Assembly: GCF_013328345.1 (NCBI RefSeq)
Contig: NZ_JABULX010000030.1
Coordinates: 1-51,187 of the forward strand
Reading direction: 5' to 3'
Length of the DNA: 51,187 nucleotides
Source: Marinifaba aquimaris
GTDB taxonomy: Bacteria; Pseudomonadota; Gammaproteobacteria; Enterobacterales; Alteromonadaceae
Under the pieces are notes generated by a model. It had not been told where the DNA came from. It worked only from the letters and a program-made list of their open reading frames with translations, and made no database searches. Shown here in pieces: positions 1 through 7,447 of this stretch; within the stretch, counting starts at the first letter, position 1, and every line of letters begins with the position of its first letter. The position numbers were made by a program, and so were the translations under genes.

Positions 1-209
1 GTTCAATGACAGATGGTTATGACTGCTATCAAAATGCACTGGCTGAGAGAGTAAACGGTATTCTTAAAAACGAATACTTGTTAATGAAACCAAATAACCT
101 AAATGAGGCAAGGGAAATGGTAAAACAATCAGTCGATTTATATAATCAACAAAGGCCACATTCGGCCTTAAAATACAAAACGCCCGATGAAATTCATCAG
201 GCGTTTTAA
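1..209 (+). CDS. IS3-family transposase OrfB, C-terminal fragment (cut by window edge)
   Basis: This is the last ~67 codons of the DDE integrase-type transposase of an IS3-family element; the frame is open to the window edge and most of the gene lies outside. The tail carries the family pattern: a segment with N-A-x-A-E-R-x-N-G-I-L-K-x-E-Y (the glutamate of the DDE triad lies in this block), then Y-N-x-x-R-P-H-S-A-L and a closing T-P-D-E. The ATG at 6 is internal, not a true start. The stop at 207-209 is followed within 35 bp by a terminal inverted repeat, so this is the intact right end of the element. Whether the copy is active cannot be told without its left part. Confidence 0.9.
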   Translation, partial: SMTDGYDCYQNALAERVNGILKNEYLLMKPNNLNEAREMVKQSVDLYNQQRPHSALKYKTPDEIHQAF

Positions 210-217
210 TCAAAAAA

Positions 218-243
218 GTGTCAACCCATACTAGGATGGGTCA
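218..243. repeat. Right terminal inverted repeat of the IS3-family element
   Basis: The 26 bp here end in TCA, so the outer end read inward is TGACCC..., matching the TG...CA ends of IS3-family elements. The repeat contains an internal dyad (ACCCAT/ATGGGT) around CTAGG. It directly follows the transposase stop, as expected. The left repeat and any target duplication lie outside the window. Confidence 0.7.
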
Positions 244-266
244 TAATGATGTTTTTCATTCAGGAT

Positions 267-701
267 TTAGCTTTTAACTTGCAAGTTGCTTAATGATAAG
301 TGATGCGAACTTATATTGAGTCCTTTTTTTAGATAAAGTTTGTGAGCCTCATGCCTTTGATGGCCCGTATCTAAATGCAAGGCATCGCAGCCTATTTCTT
401 TAGCATGATTAATTAACCAATCCATTAAACATGAGGCATAGCCTTTTCCTCGGTAGGCGGTAAGCGTCGTTAAATCATCAATGTAGAGCGTTTTGCCCCA
501 AGCGAGAAACTCATTGACTCTAAAACCTGCTGCACTGGCAACAATACCATTATCTTTAATCGCGATAATAGAATAGCCTTGTGAGATTTGTCGTTTTACT
601 TGTTCTGTGAATGTATTTTTTGTTAGGTGGGGGCGAAGCGCAAAAAAGGCATCAAAGCACAACGCGATATCAGTTTCACTTTCCATAACAGTGACAGGCA
701 T
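267..701 (-). CDS. GNAT family N-acetyltransferase
   Basis: A 144-residue single-domain GNAT protein, predicted to move an acetyl group from acetyl-CoA to an amine substrate in the cytoplasm. The acetyl-CoA pyrophosphate loop is visible as Y-R-G-K-G-Y-A (about residues 82-88; family pattern R/Q-x-x-G-x-G/A), preceded by the beta strand L-Y-I-D-D-L and followed by a helix and an H-L-D-T-G strand ending in A-H-K-L-Y-L-K-K-G, the usual motif B region. Length is typical for the family. It lies 85 bp downstream of the WYL regulator on the same strand and may be read through from that operon. The substrate cannot be assigned; its placement beside an IS end suggests accessory DNA. Confidence 0.85.
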   Translation of the reverse strand: MPVTVMESETDIALCFDAFFALRPHLTKNTFTEQVKRQISQGYSIIAIKDNGIVASAAGFRVNEFLAWGKTLYIDDLTTLTAYRGKGYASCLMDWLINHAKEIGCDALHLDTGHQRHEAHKLYLKKGLNISSHHLSLSNLQVKS

Positions 702-786
702 TTATAACGTTTCCTTACTAAAGATTAAACATCAAATTAAACACTACCGATAACCGCGCTAGATTTAAAGTAAGATTGTTAAAAAG

Positions 787-1473
787 TTATTCGTCACAAT
801 AAAGTGATAAGTAATGTTTTAAGCTCAAATTAGGTTTTGTCTGATAACTATCGGTAAGGGTTTTAAGCAGGTTGATTCTATCTAACCTAAACATGCGATA
901 AGCCGCTCGCTTTTCACACCAGGCAATTAAAGTCCATGTTCTGCCCCAATAAATCACCCCCAAAGGCCAAATAATGCGATTACTTTGCTGCCCGTCTTCT
1001 CGGGTATAAGCCAAATCACATTTGAGTTTGTTTTTAATGGCATCGGCGATTAAATCATTGTATTTCGAACTTCTACCTTCATCTAAATTAGGGACGATAA
1101 GCCATTCAGGCTTTTGCACATGTTTAAGGTGTAGGTTCTCTGGCAACACAGAATGAATTTTATTTAATGCTGACTCGGCGGCTTTTGCCATTGACTCTCC
1201 GCTCCAGCCTTGCACCATTCTTACGCCTAGCAGTAGCGCTTCGAGTTCTGTTTCATCGAACATTAAAGGCGGCACACTGTGTTTTGGTTTTAGTCTATAG
1301 CCGATACCAGCTTCTGAATCGATAGGCACGCCTGAGTAAATTAAATCTTGAATATCTCGATAGATAGTCCGTTCTGTCACCTCTAGCATATCGGCCAACT
1401 GCTTGGCGGTAACAACTGAGCGACGGCCGCGTAACATAGTTACGATTTGGAATAGTCGCTCAGCTTTTTTCAT
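787..1473 (-). CDS. YafY-type HTH/WYL-domain transcriptional regulator
   Basis: A 228-residue DNA-binding regulator. Residues ~1-60 form a winged helix (DeoR/HTH_11 type) with T-A-K-Q-L-A-D-M-L and T-E-R-T-I-Y-R-D-I-Q-D-L as the recognition region. Residues ~135-210 form the ligand-sensing WYL domain, with the variant W-P-L-G-V-I-Y-W-G-R-T-W-T-L-I-A-W-C and Y-R-M-F-R-L-D-R-I, both family hallmarks. It is 26 bp downstream of the ABM-like gene on the same strand, so the two are probably co-transcribed. The perfect dyad at 1881-1901 in front of the pair is a candidate operator. The ligand and target genes are unknown. Confidence 0.88.
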   Translation of the reverse strand: MKKAERLFQIVTMLRGRRSVVTAKQLADMLEVTERTIYRDIQDLIYSGVPIDSEAGIGYRLKPKHSVPPLMFDETELEALLLGVRMVQGWSGESMAKAAESALNKIHSVLPENLHLKHVQKPEWLIVPNLDEGRSSKYNDLIADAIKNKLKCDLAYTREDGQQSNRIIWPLGVIYWGRTWTLIAWCEKRAAYRMFRLDRINLLKTLTDSYQTKPNLSLKHYLSLYCDE

Positions 1474-1499
1474 GATATTTCCTTAATTAATTCAGTCTA

Positions 1500-1823
1500 T
1501 TACGCAGCTTTCTCACAAGCTTGAAGCTCTGATAATACGTTGTAGAGCGAAATTGTCACGTTTTCCATTTCCATGACCATTGCCAGTTTTTCTGCAATTG
1601 GGTGTGACTCAAATGCTGCACTGCCTTTTTGAGCGCAGTCTTCATCTGTCCAATAAATAAAGTCACTAAATAAATTATCATCTCGTTGAATCATTGAACG
1701 GTATTGGAAGCCATCTTGCTCAGCTAAAAATGCATTGAGCTGCTCAGAAATTGCCAAAATACTCTTCATATCAACGTTTGCTTTAAAACGATATTCAACT
1801 ACTTCTATTACTGTTGTTGCCAT
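1500..1823 (-). CDS. Small ABM-like dimeric alpha/beta-barrel protein
   Basis: A 107-residue cytoplasmic protein with the spacing of an antibiotic-biosynthesis-monooxygenase-like ferredoxin fold: an N-terminal beta strand V-V-E-Y-R-F-K, a helix, the central Q-D-G-F-Q-Y-R-S-M strand, F-I-Y-W-T-D-E followed by an A-x-x-x-F-x-x-H-P helix, and a C-terminal strand. No catalytic residue is distinctive enough to name a reaction. It is the first gene of a two-gene unit with the WYL regulator; such regulators are often encoded next to what they control. The start is supported by a GGAGAC-type ribosome site (complement of 1829-1834). The function is unassigned. Confidence 0.7.
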   Translation of the reverse strand: MATTVIEVVEYRFKANVDMKSILAISEQLNAFLAEQDGFQYRSMIQRDDNLFSDFIYWTDEDCAQKGSAAFESHPIAEKLAMVMEMENVTISLYNVLSELQACEKAA

Positions 1824-1865
1824 TGTTTGTCTCCTTTATAAATGGGCTTATTTTCAACGAGAAAA

Positions 1866-1871
1866 ACTATA
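1866..1871 (-). promoter_or_regulatory. Candidate -10 element of the ABM-like/WYL operon
   Basis: TATAGT on the minus strand, 43 bp before the start codon at 1823 and 10 bp downstream of the perfect dyad at 1881-1901. No good -35 hexamer sits at 16-18 bp; the dyad occupies that position. Weak by itself. Confidence 0.35.
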
Positions 1872-1880
1872 ATGGAGGCT

Positions 1881-1901
1881 AACTGACAATAAGTGTCAGT
1901 T
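1881..1901. promoter_or_regulatory. Perfect 8-bp dyad, candidate operator of the WYL regulator
   Basis: AACTGACA and TGTCAGTT form a perfect inverted repeat around a 5-bp spacer. It lies just upstream of a candidate -10 for the ABM-like/WYL unit, where a repressor site would block the polymerase. It has no T-tract, so it is not a terminator. Binding by the 787-1473 product is inferred from position only. Confidence 0.5.
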
Positions 1902-1935
1902 GGTTAGAGCAGGGCAATAAAAATGTTCAGGTATT

Positions 1936-1962
1936 AAAAAGGAGCGATTTGCTCCTTTTTTT
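1936..1962 (-). terminator. Intrinsic terminator of rhlE
   Basis: Stem GGAGC/GCTCC with a 5-base loop, flanked by an A-run and a T-run, 6 bp past the rhlE stop on the minus strand. The poly-A/poly-T symmetry would also let it act in the other direction. Confidence 0.8.
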
Positions 1963-1967
1963 GTGCT

Positions 1968-3371
1968 TTATTTAGCGGCGTTAAAACTCACTTTTGCTTT
2001 ACTCGGTCTTTTGCGGCGTTGACCGGAAGGTGAGTTATTGCCTGACTTGTTATCCGCTGACTTTCTAGGAGGTCGGTTATTGCTCGATTTAGGCTTATTT
2101 GTATTTTGGCCTGAACGTTTTTTTACTGGTGGTTTAGCTTGATGAGCTTCTGTTTGCTCACCTTCTACAGCTTGCTTCTTCTTCGGTTTTTTCGGCTTTT
2201 TCTTTTTCGGCGCACGTAACACGGATTCTGGCAGTTCATTAACCGGTTCAAAACCGGCAACCGTTTCACGAACAATCAGTTGTTGAATAAGCTGCTCGAT
2301 ATCTGACAGCAATTTAAACTCATCGGCGCAGACTAAAGAAATGGCGCGCCCTGAGCTACCCGCTCGACCTGTACGACCAATACGGTGCACATAATCTTCA
2401 CTGACATGTGGTAGTTCGAAGTTGATCACTATTGGCAATAAGTCGATATCTATGCCTCGAGCTGCAATATCAGTCGCCACTAGGACACTGATCTCTCCTG
2501 CTTTTAAACCAGCAAGTGCCTTGGTGCGAGCACCTTGGCTTTTATTGCCGTGAATAGCAGCAGCTTTTACCCCTTTAGATTCTAGCTCACGGGTCAAACG
2601 ATTAGCGCCGTGTTTCGTCTTACTGAACACCAGCACTTGTTGCCAACCATTTTCAACGATTAAATGATGCAGTAATTTGGCTTTGCGTCTTTTATCTACC
2701 GGAATAATCGTCTGATTGATTTTCTCGGCTGTGGTATTTTCAGGCGCTACTGAAATTTCAATTGGGTTATTGACTAACCCTTTTGCTAAATCACGAATTT
2801 CTTCTGAGAAGGTAGCGGAAAACAACAGGTTTTGTCTTTTTGGCGGCAATAATCGCAAGATGCGCTTGATGTCATTGATAAAGCCCATATCGAGCATGCG
2901 ATCGGCTTCATCTAAAACCAACACCTCGAGGCTATCAAATTTAACGGCATTTTGTTGATGTAAATCGAGTAGACGGCCAGGCGTGGCAACTAAAATATCA
3001 ACGCCTCGTCTTAATTTCATCATTTGTGGATTGATTTTAACCCCACCAAAAACCACTTGGTTACTCAATACTAAGTGTTTACTGTAAGCCGTAATATTCT
3101 CATCTATTTGCGCAGCTAGCTCACGCGTTGGCGCTAAAATTAAAGCACGAGCTTGGTTAGGCTTAGGTTTTCTACCTTCAGCAAGCCTTTCCAAAATAGG
3201 TAAGGTAAAGCCTGCTGTTTTACCCGTTCCCGTTTGGGCTGCAGCCATTACATCTTTGCCTTCTAAAATAGGCGGTATAGCTTTGGCCTGAATAGGTGAT
3301 GGGGTTTTATAACCTTGTTCCGCCACAGCTTTTAAGATGGCTTCAGATAGGGGTAAATCAGCAAATAGCAT
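1968..3371 (-). CDS. rhlE: ATP-dependent RNA helicase RhlE (DEAD-box)
   Basis: A 467-residue DEAD-box helicase that unwinds RNA using ATP in ribosome assembly and RNA turnover. In order: Q-motif (P-S-P-I-Q, ~24-28), Walker A A-Q-T-G-T-G-K-T (45-52), [19 protein letters not shown], motif III S-A-T-F, and in the second RecA domain [10 protein letters not shown] and H-R-I-G-R-T-G-R. The M-L-D-M-G-F signature and the short N-terminus fit the RhlE branch rather than SrmB or DbpA. The last ~90 residues are a Lys/Arg/Pro-rich basic tail, typical for RhlE and likely to anchor it to RNA. It is monocistronic with its own terminator. Confidence 0.92.
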   Translation of the reverse strand: MLFADLPLSEAILKAVAEQGYKTPSPIQAKAIPPILEGKDVMAAAQTGTGKTAGFTLPILERLAEGRKPKPNQARALILAPTRELAAQIDENITAYSKHLVLSNQVVFGGVKINPQMMKLRRGVDILVATPGRLLDLHQQNAVKFDSLEVLVLDEADRMLDMGFINDIKRILRLLPPKRQNLLFSATFSEEIRDLAKGLVNNPIEISVAPENTTAEKINQTIIPVDKRRKAKLLHHLIVENGWQQVLVFSKTKHGANRLTRELESKGVKAAAIHGNKSQGARTKALAGLKAGEISVLVATDIAARGIDIDLLPIVINFELPHVSEDYVHRIGRTGRAGSSGRAISLVCADEFKLLSDIEQLIQQLIVRETVAGFEPVNELPESVLRAPKKKKPKKPKKKQAVEGEQTEAHQAKPPVKKRSGQNTNKPKSSNNRPPRKSADNKSGNNSPSGQRRKRPSKAKVSFNAAK

Positions 3372-3460
3372 ACAGATACTCTTTCATTACTTAGTTAGCG
3401 TATTTGCTAACGTGTCGATAAGCGGCGCACCTTACCGTAGAGCTTAGCTAATTACCATTA

Positions 3461-3658
3461 TTATTGCTTGTTGGCCCCAGAAAAGCGGCTTAATAGTGGC
3501 ATTAAGCCAAAACTAATCAAAGGCACAATCACTGCAAGAGAAATAAGAGTGACAATCAAATGATTATCACTGATATTTTGTGCCACCCAAGGTGGAATGA
3601 AATAAACCAGTGGCACTAACATTAAATAATTGCTCAAACTGCTTTTTATTTTACTCAT
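3461..3658 (-). CDS. Small two-TM inner-membrane protein, unknown function
   Basis: A 65-residue hydrophobic protein with two predicted membrane spans (Y-L-M-L-V-P-L-V-Y-F-I-P-P-W-V and L-I-V-T-L-I-S-L-A-V-I-V-P-L-I-S-F-G) joined by a short polar loop, ending in a basic tail. No signature residue suggests an enzyme or transporter. It is 32 bp downstream of the pirin gene on the same strand and may share its transcript. Coding status rests on frame length, position and the coherent membrane topology; the family is not recognised. Confidence 0.6.
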   Translation of the reverse strand: MSKIKSSLSNYLMLVPLVYFIPPWVAQNISDNHLIVTLISLAVIVPLISFGLMPLLSRFSGANKQ

Positions 3659-3690
3659 TTTACTTTGCCCTTAGTTCAAATTAATACTGA

Positions 3691-4383
3691 TTAGTTTTGT
3701 GCATCATCGTGGTAAATAAAGATAATCATGGCGTCATCATCTTGTGCCTGATAATCAATACCGTTTTCTACTTTGATTAGGCTTTGTGCTTTAACCGCTT
3801 CTCCATTGATAATTGCATCCCCCTTTGGTAGATAAGCCATTAATTCCCCCGGTAAAGTGAAAGTATCGCCCTTGTTAGCTAACCCGACACTTAAAGCTGT
3901 TTGGCTATAGAATGTATCGTCTTGTGCTTTACTGCCGCCATAGATTTTAGTTAATTCGCCGTGCTTAAATTGATATGTTTTATAGCCTGCACGCTCACCT
4001 AATTGGTCTGGTAAAACCCAAATTTGAATTAATTGGTTAGGCCCTTCTTCGGGATTAATTTCATTATGCGCAAAACCTTCTGCACCGGCGCGTTGTACCT
4101 GAGCCATGTTGGCTTCAATATCTTTACCGTGCTCAAGCGATCCTTCATGCGAAACACGACCCGAACCCATTACAGAAATAACGTCAATTTCGCTATGACT
4201 GTGCATTTTTGTTTCACCAAAAGGCAAGTAACTCGCATCGGCTAAGTAAACAAAATTACCTAAACCATCGAATGCCTTTTCATGTGCGCGGCCCTGAAAA
4301 ACGCGTCTATCCGTTACAAAACGCTTCTCTGTTAAACCGTTGAAACCGCCTTGTGGTAATTCGTTAAAGTGAAGTACTTGCAT
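3691..4383 (-). CDS. Pirin family protein (YhhW-type bicupin)
   Basis: A 230-residue bicupin of the pirin family. The N-terminal cupin has the metal-binding pattern seen in quercetinase-active pirins: H-S-H near residue 61 (K-M-H-S-H-S-E-I-D-V), a downstream glutamate and a H-N-E-I-N-P histidine near 105. The C-terminal cupin is degenerate, as in YhhW. Bacterial pirins can have quercetin 2,3-dioxygenase activity or act as redox-linked partners of metabolic enzymes; the substrate here is unknown. The gene is divergent from a LysR regulator, an arrangement common for pirins, with a perfect dyad between them at 4417-4432. Confidence 0.85.
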   Translation of the reverse strand: MQVLHFNELPQGGFNGLTEKRFVTDRRVFQGRAHEKAFDGLGNFVYLADASYLPFGETKMHSHSEIDVISVMGSGRVSHEGSLEHGKDIEANMAQVQRAGAEGFAHNEINPEEGPNQLIQIWVLPDQLGERAGYKTYQFKHGELTKIYGGSKAQDDTFYSQTALSVGLANKGDTFTLPGELMAYLPKGDAIINGEAVKAQSLIKVENGIDYQAQDDDAMIIFIYHDDAQN

Positions 4384-4416
4384 TGTCTTTTCCTATTTGT
4401 GTTCAATTGTTTGTTT

Positions 4417-4432
4417 AACTTGAATGCAAGTT
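4417..4432. promoter_or_regulatory. Dyad AACTTG-N4-CAAGTT between pirin and LysR genes
   Basis: A perfect 6+6 inverted repeat with a 4-bp centre in the 117-bp divergent intergenic region, 34 bp before the pirin start and 69 bp before the LysR start. LysR proteins usually bind an interrupted dyad in the region they share with a divergent target, so this is the best operator candidate. Binding is inferred. Confidence 0.5.
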
Positions 4433-4500
4433 TAGAGGCTTACCTGAATTGGATAAATACGCTAAAATGGGAGTGATTGTTCTATTTAGGGTAACAATAA

Positions 4501-5412
4501 GTGCTTAAGACTAAAATAACTGATATCAATGATTACTTGGTTTTTGTCCAAGTTGTTGAACAAGGCAACTTTACCAAGGCGGCTGATGTATTGGGGCTAC
4601 CTAAATCTAACATTAGTCGCAAAATCAGCCGCTTAGAAAGTGAGTTAAAGGTACTTTTACTTGAAAGAACAACCCGAGCATTGCGTTTAACGGAAATGGG
4701 GCAGCTAGTTTATGAGCATGCTAAACGAGTTGAGGAGGAGCTTAATGCCAGCTTTGATTGCATTGATGCGTTATCGGAGGTACCACAAGGCAAGTTAAGA
4801 TTTTGTACGTCCAATACCATAGGAATTGAGCTCATTGCCCCCATTGTTGCTAAGTTTCATCAGCAATACCCAAAAGTTGAGTTGTTGATGAAATTAGCGA
4901 ATCGGCGAGTCGATCTGATTGAAGAAAATTACGACTTTGCTATTCGTGTCGGCTTAAATAATGATTCTAGCTTAATCGCTAAACCCATTTATCGAATTAA
5001 AATGAAGCTGTTTGCTAGTAAAGACTACTTAGCCCAATACCAAGCAATAACACACCCACAGCAGTTGGTTGAGCAACCGTGTCTATTTATGAATACCTTG
5101 TCTAACATTCCCAATTGGCAATTGTCAGAAAATAAAGATACAACAAAGCAAGATTATGCTATCAATGCTACTTTTACCTGTGATGATTTTATGGTCATCC
5201 GTCAAGCTTGTCTCGATTCAATGGGGATTGCCCTTTTACCGAGTTACATGGCCGATAAAGCGTTAGTTGATGGGATGCTTGAACTCGTATTACCCGATTG
5301 GACGGGGCCAGAGCTTGATTTGTCTGTCGTTTACCCCAGTCGCAAAGGGGCGACGCCTAAGCTGAAAGCCATGATTAATTATTTGTCAGCATATTTTGCC
5401 GAAAAAAGCTGA
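4501..5412 (+). CDS. LysR-family transcriptional regulator
   Basis: A 303-residue LysR regulator starting at GTG. Residues ~8-67 are the winged helix with F-V-Q-V-V-E-Q-G-N-F-T-K-A-A-D-V-L-G-L-P-K-S-N-I-S-R and L-E-x-x-L-K-V-x-L-L-E-R-T-T-R, the classic family helix-turn-helix. Residues ~90-300 form the periplasmic-binding-like co-inducer domain, including the C-terminal G-I-A-L-L-P motif. This is the CrgA/DsdC-like subgroup by its T-T-R-A-L-R-L-T segment. It is transcribed divergently from the pirin gene and is the probable regulator of that gene and of itself. It is 78 bp upstream of apbE on the same strand, with no clear terminator between. Confidence 0.9.
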   Translation: MLKTKITDINDYLVFVQVVEQGNFTKAADVLGLPKSNISRKISRLESELKVLLLERTTRALRLTEMGQLVYEHAKRVEEELNASFDCIDALSEVPQGKLRFCTSNTIGIELIAPIVAKFHQQYPKVELLMKLANRRVDLIEENYDFAIRVGLNNDSSLIAKPIYRIKMKLFASKDYLAQYQAITHPQQLVEQPCLFMNTLSNIPNWQLSENKDTTKQDYAINATFTCDDFMVIRQACLDSMGIALLPSYMADKALVDGMLELVLPDWTGPELDLSVVYPSRKGATPKLKAMINYLSAYFAEKS

Positions 5413-5490
5413 TTAACCAGTGTTATACTTTTAATCAGTAACACACTAAATCGTATTAAAATTAGATCTTTACGGATAAACAATATCAAT

Positions 5491-6534
5491 ATGAAAAAAG
5501 CACTTCAGTCTTTAGCCATTGTGGCCTCAAGTTGCTTGTTTGTTGCCGCTTGTACCGAGCCAACAACTCAAAGCCAAGCTCAACAACAAATCCCTCAGCA
5601 AGTTTTACTAGAAGGTAAAACAATGGGGACGACTTACTCAGTTAAGTTTTACGCGGATAAATCCAAAATTCGTACCCAAAGCTTTTACAGTGATATCGAA
5701 TCGATTTTAAAAACCGTTAACCAACAAATGTCGACCTATATAAAAGACTCAGAGTTAAGCCGTTTTAATCGCTACACAGAGCAAGAGAAGTTTGAAGTAT
5801 CAAAAGATACGGCGTTTGTTGTTGGTAAAGCGATTGAAATTGGTCAACAAACTCAAGGCGCACTTGATGTGACCGTAGGACCGTTAATTAACTTATGGGG
5901 CTTTGGTGCACAGGGGCAAACCAATATCGTGCCTACTGAAGATGAATTAAAACTGGCAAAAAGCTTAACAGGTTTAGATAAGTTGGCCGTTACAGAAAAT
6001 ACACTTGCCAAAAGCCAGTCACAAATTTCAGTTGATTTATCAGCTATCGCCAAAGGTTTTGGCGTCGATAAAGTTGCCGAGTACTTAGAAGAGAAGGGGA
6101 TTAGCAGCTACCTCGTTGAAATTGGTGGTGAGATGCGTGCTAAAGGTAAAAAGCCACAAGGCGGTTTATGGCGTGTAGCCATTGAAAAGCCAACCTCGGG
6201 GGAGCGCAGCGTGCAAAAAATTATCAACCTAGCTAATATCAGTATTGCCACCTCGGGTGACTACCGAAACTATTTTGAAAAAGACGGCAAGCGCTTTTCT
6301 CATACCATTGACCCAACGACAGCTAAACCTATTACCCATAACTTAGCATCGGTTACTGTGCTACATCCATCAGCGATGATGGCAGATGGTTTAGCAACTG
6401 CCATGAATGTAATGGGACCTGAAAAAGCACTCGAATTTGCCAAAGAGCAAGCCTTAGCCGTGTTTATTATTGTTAAATCGGCAGACGGTTTTGAAGTGCA
6501 GTACAGCCCTAAATTCAAACCTTATTTAAACTAA
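5491..6534 (+). CDS. apbE: FAD:protein FMN transferase ApbE
   Basis: A 347-residue lipoprotein flavin transferase that cuts FAD and attaches FMN through a phosphoester bond to Thr residues of NqrB, NqrC or RnfG in the periplasm. The signal ends in the lipobox L-F-V-A-A-C (Cys ~21). Family landmarks are G-K-T-M-G-T-T-Y-S near the N-terminus, D-V-T-V-G-P-L-I-N-L-W-G-F-G, D-L-S-A-I-A-K-G-F-G-V-D, and the metal/FAD motif H-T-I-D-P-T-T-A-K-P. In related genomes apbE follows nqrF and precedes nqrM; here LysR is upstream and nqrM is 6.2 kb away. A diverged stub of another apbE 3' end lies next to nqrM (12682-12738). Confidence 0.95.
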   Translation: MKKALQSLAIVASSCLFVAACTEPTTQSQAQQQIPQQVLLEGKTMGTTYSVKFYADKSKIRTQSFYSDIESILKTVNQQMSTYIKDSELSRFNRYTEQEKFEVSKDTAFVVGKAIEIGQQTQGALDVTVGPLINLWGFGAQGQTNIVPTEDELKLAKSLTGLDKLAVTENTLAKSQSQISVDLSAIAKGFGVDKVAEYLEEKGISSYLVEIGGEMRAKGKKPQGGLWRVAIEKPTSGERSVQKIINLANISIATSGDYRNYFEKDGKRFSHTIDPTTAKPITHNLASVTVLHPSAMMADGLATAMNVMGPEKALEFAKEQALAVFIIVKSADGFEVQYSPKFKPYLN

Positions 6535-7447
6535 TCGCTGAAAAAATAGAATTTGGCATGACTCAAAAGCTATAGAGATAATACTTAGTTGCTTATAGCT
6601 TATCTTCTTATAAAGGTACGTTTAATTAAACGTACTTTTTTTTGCTCGTCGATAATGACTTTTCGGAGGCTTATCAAGACATGTCATACTATTCATTGTA
6701 TAAGAAACTGAACTATCTGAATTTGTTTAGGTTACCTCTTTAGCTTCTTCAAAAATACCTCAATTTGGATATACCTTCGCAGCTGAATCACTCATCACCA
6801 AAATACACACTACTTGGGCTTTTTTAGAAGGTGGAAAGCAAAAAGAAAATCAGTTTCTCGTTTTACCTAAAACCTTATGCAATAGATAAGTGTTATTTGT
6901 ATTTTTCCCACTAAAACTTACTTTCCGCTTTGAGTGCAAAGATAAAAGCTAATTAAAACAATTGTTTAATTTGTTTTTACTGGTTTAGTTATCCTTTTGA
7001 ATGTCACCTCATTAGCGCTTAAAAACAACCTGTTATGAGCCGTTAATATGTTTGTTTTTATCAATGGATATAGGTTAAGTGTTTGTTATGTAAGATTTTT
7101 ATCTGTTCGTTCATGATGAGTTCAGATTGTTTTAACGTTGAATACTCATTTTCAGTAACGCTTCCTTACGGGCATGATTTCGCCTTAATGAATAAAAAAC
7201 TTCATTTAAATCAGCTGTTTATCCTTTTCTTTCTATTAGTTGCTCTATGCTCAATGAGCACTATGTGGAGGGCCGTTTATCGATATTTTAAGTATATAGG
7301 TTTTTATTTAACTTATTGATATTAAATGTTTTTTATTGGCTTTTGGTGATTATCAGCCCAGGTGGTCTGTGCAGGGAAGATTTTGCTATTTATTCTGAAA
7401 AAACGCTTAAGGCGTATCCAAATAAATTATAAAAAGTGGACATTTAG
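6535..7447. other. Long non-coding or low-information interval at the left edge of the island
   Basis: About 0.9 kb of AT-rich sequence between apbE and the lectin gene. It holds a strong terminator at 6616-6643 and otherwise no convincing gene. An open frame at 7083-7319 encodes a hydrophobic stretch (its second half starts at an ATG at 7188 with one possible TM segment), but it lacks a ribosome site and recognisable homology. The last ~120 bp before 7448 must contain the lectin promoter; I see no unambiguous -35/-10 pair. Confidence 0.5.
6616..6643 (+). terminator. Terminator after apbE
   Basis: A perfect 20-bp palindrome (GTACGTTTAATTAAACGTAC, 6616-6635) followed by eight T residues, 82 bp past the apbE stop. 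It closes apbE transcription, so apbE here is not co-transcribed with nqrM. Confidence 0.8.

Noticed and set aside
7083-7319. 78-codon open frame before the lectin gene
   Set aside because: No ribosome site, no recognisable homology, AT-rich low-complexity content; only a possible TM stretch. Kept only as a remark on the interval.
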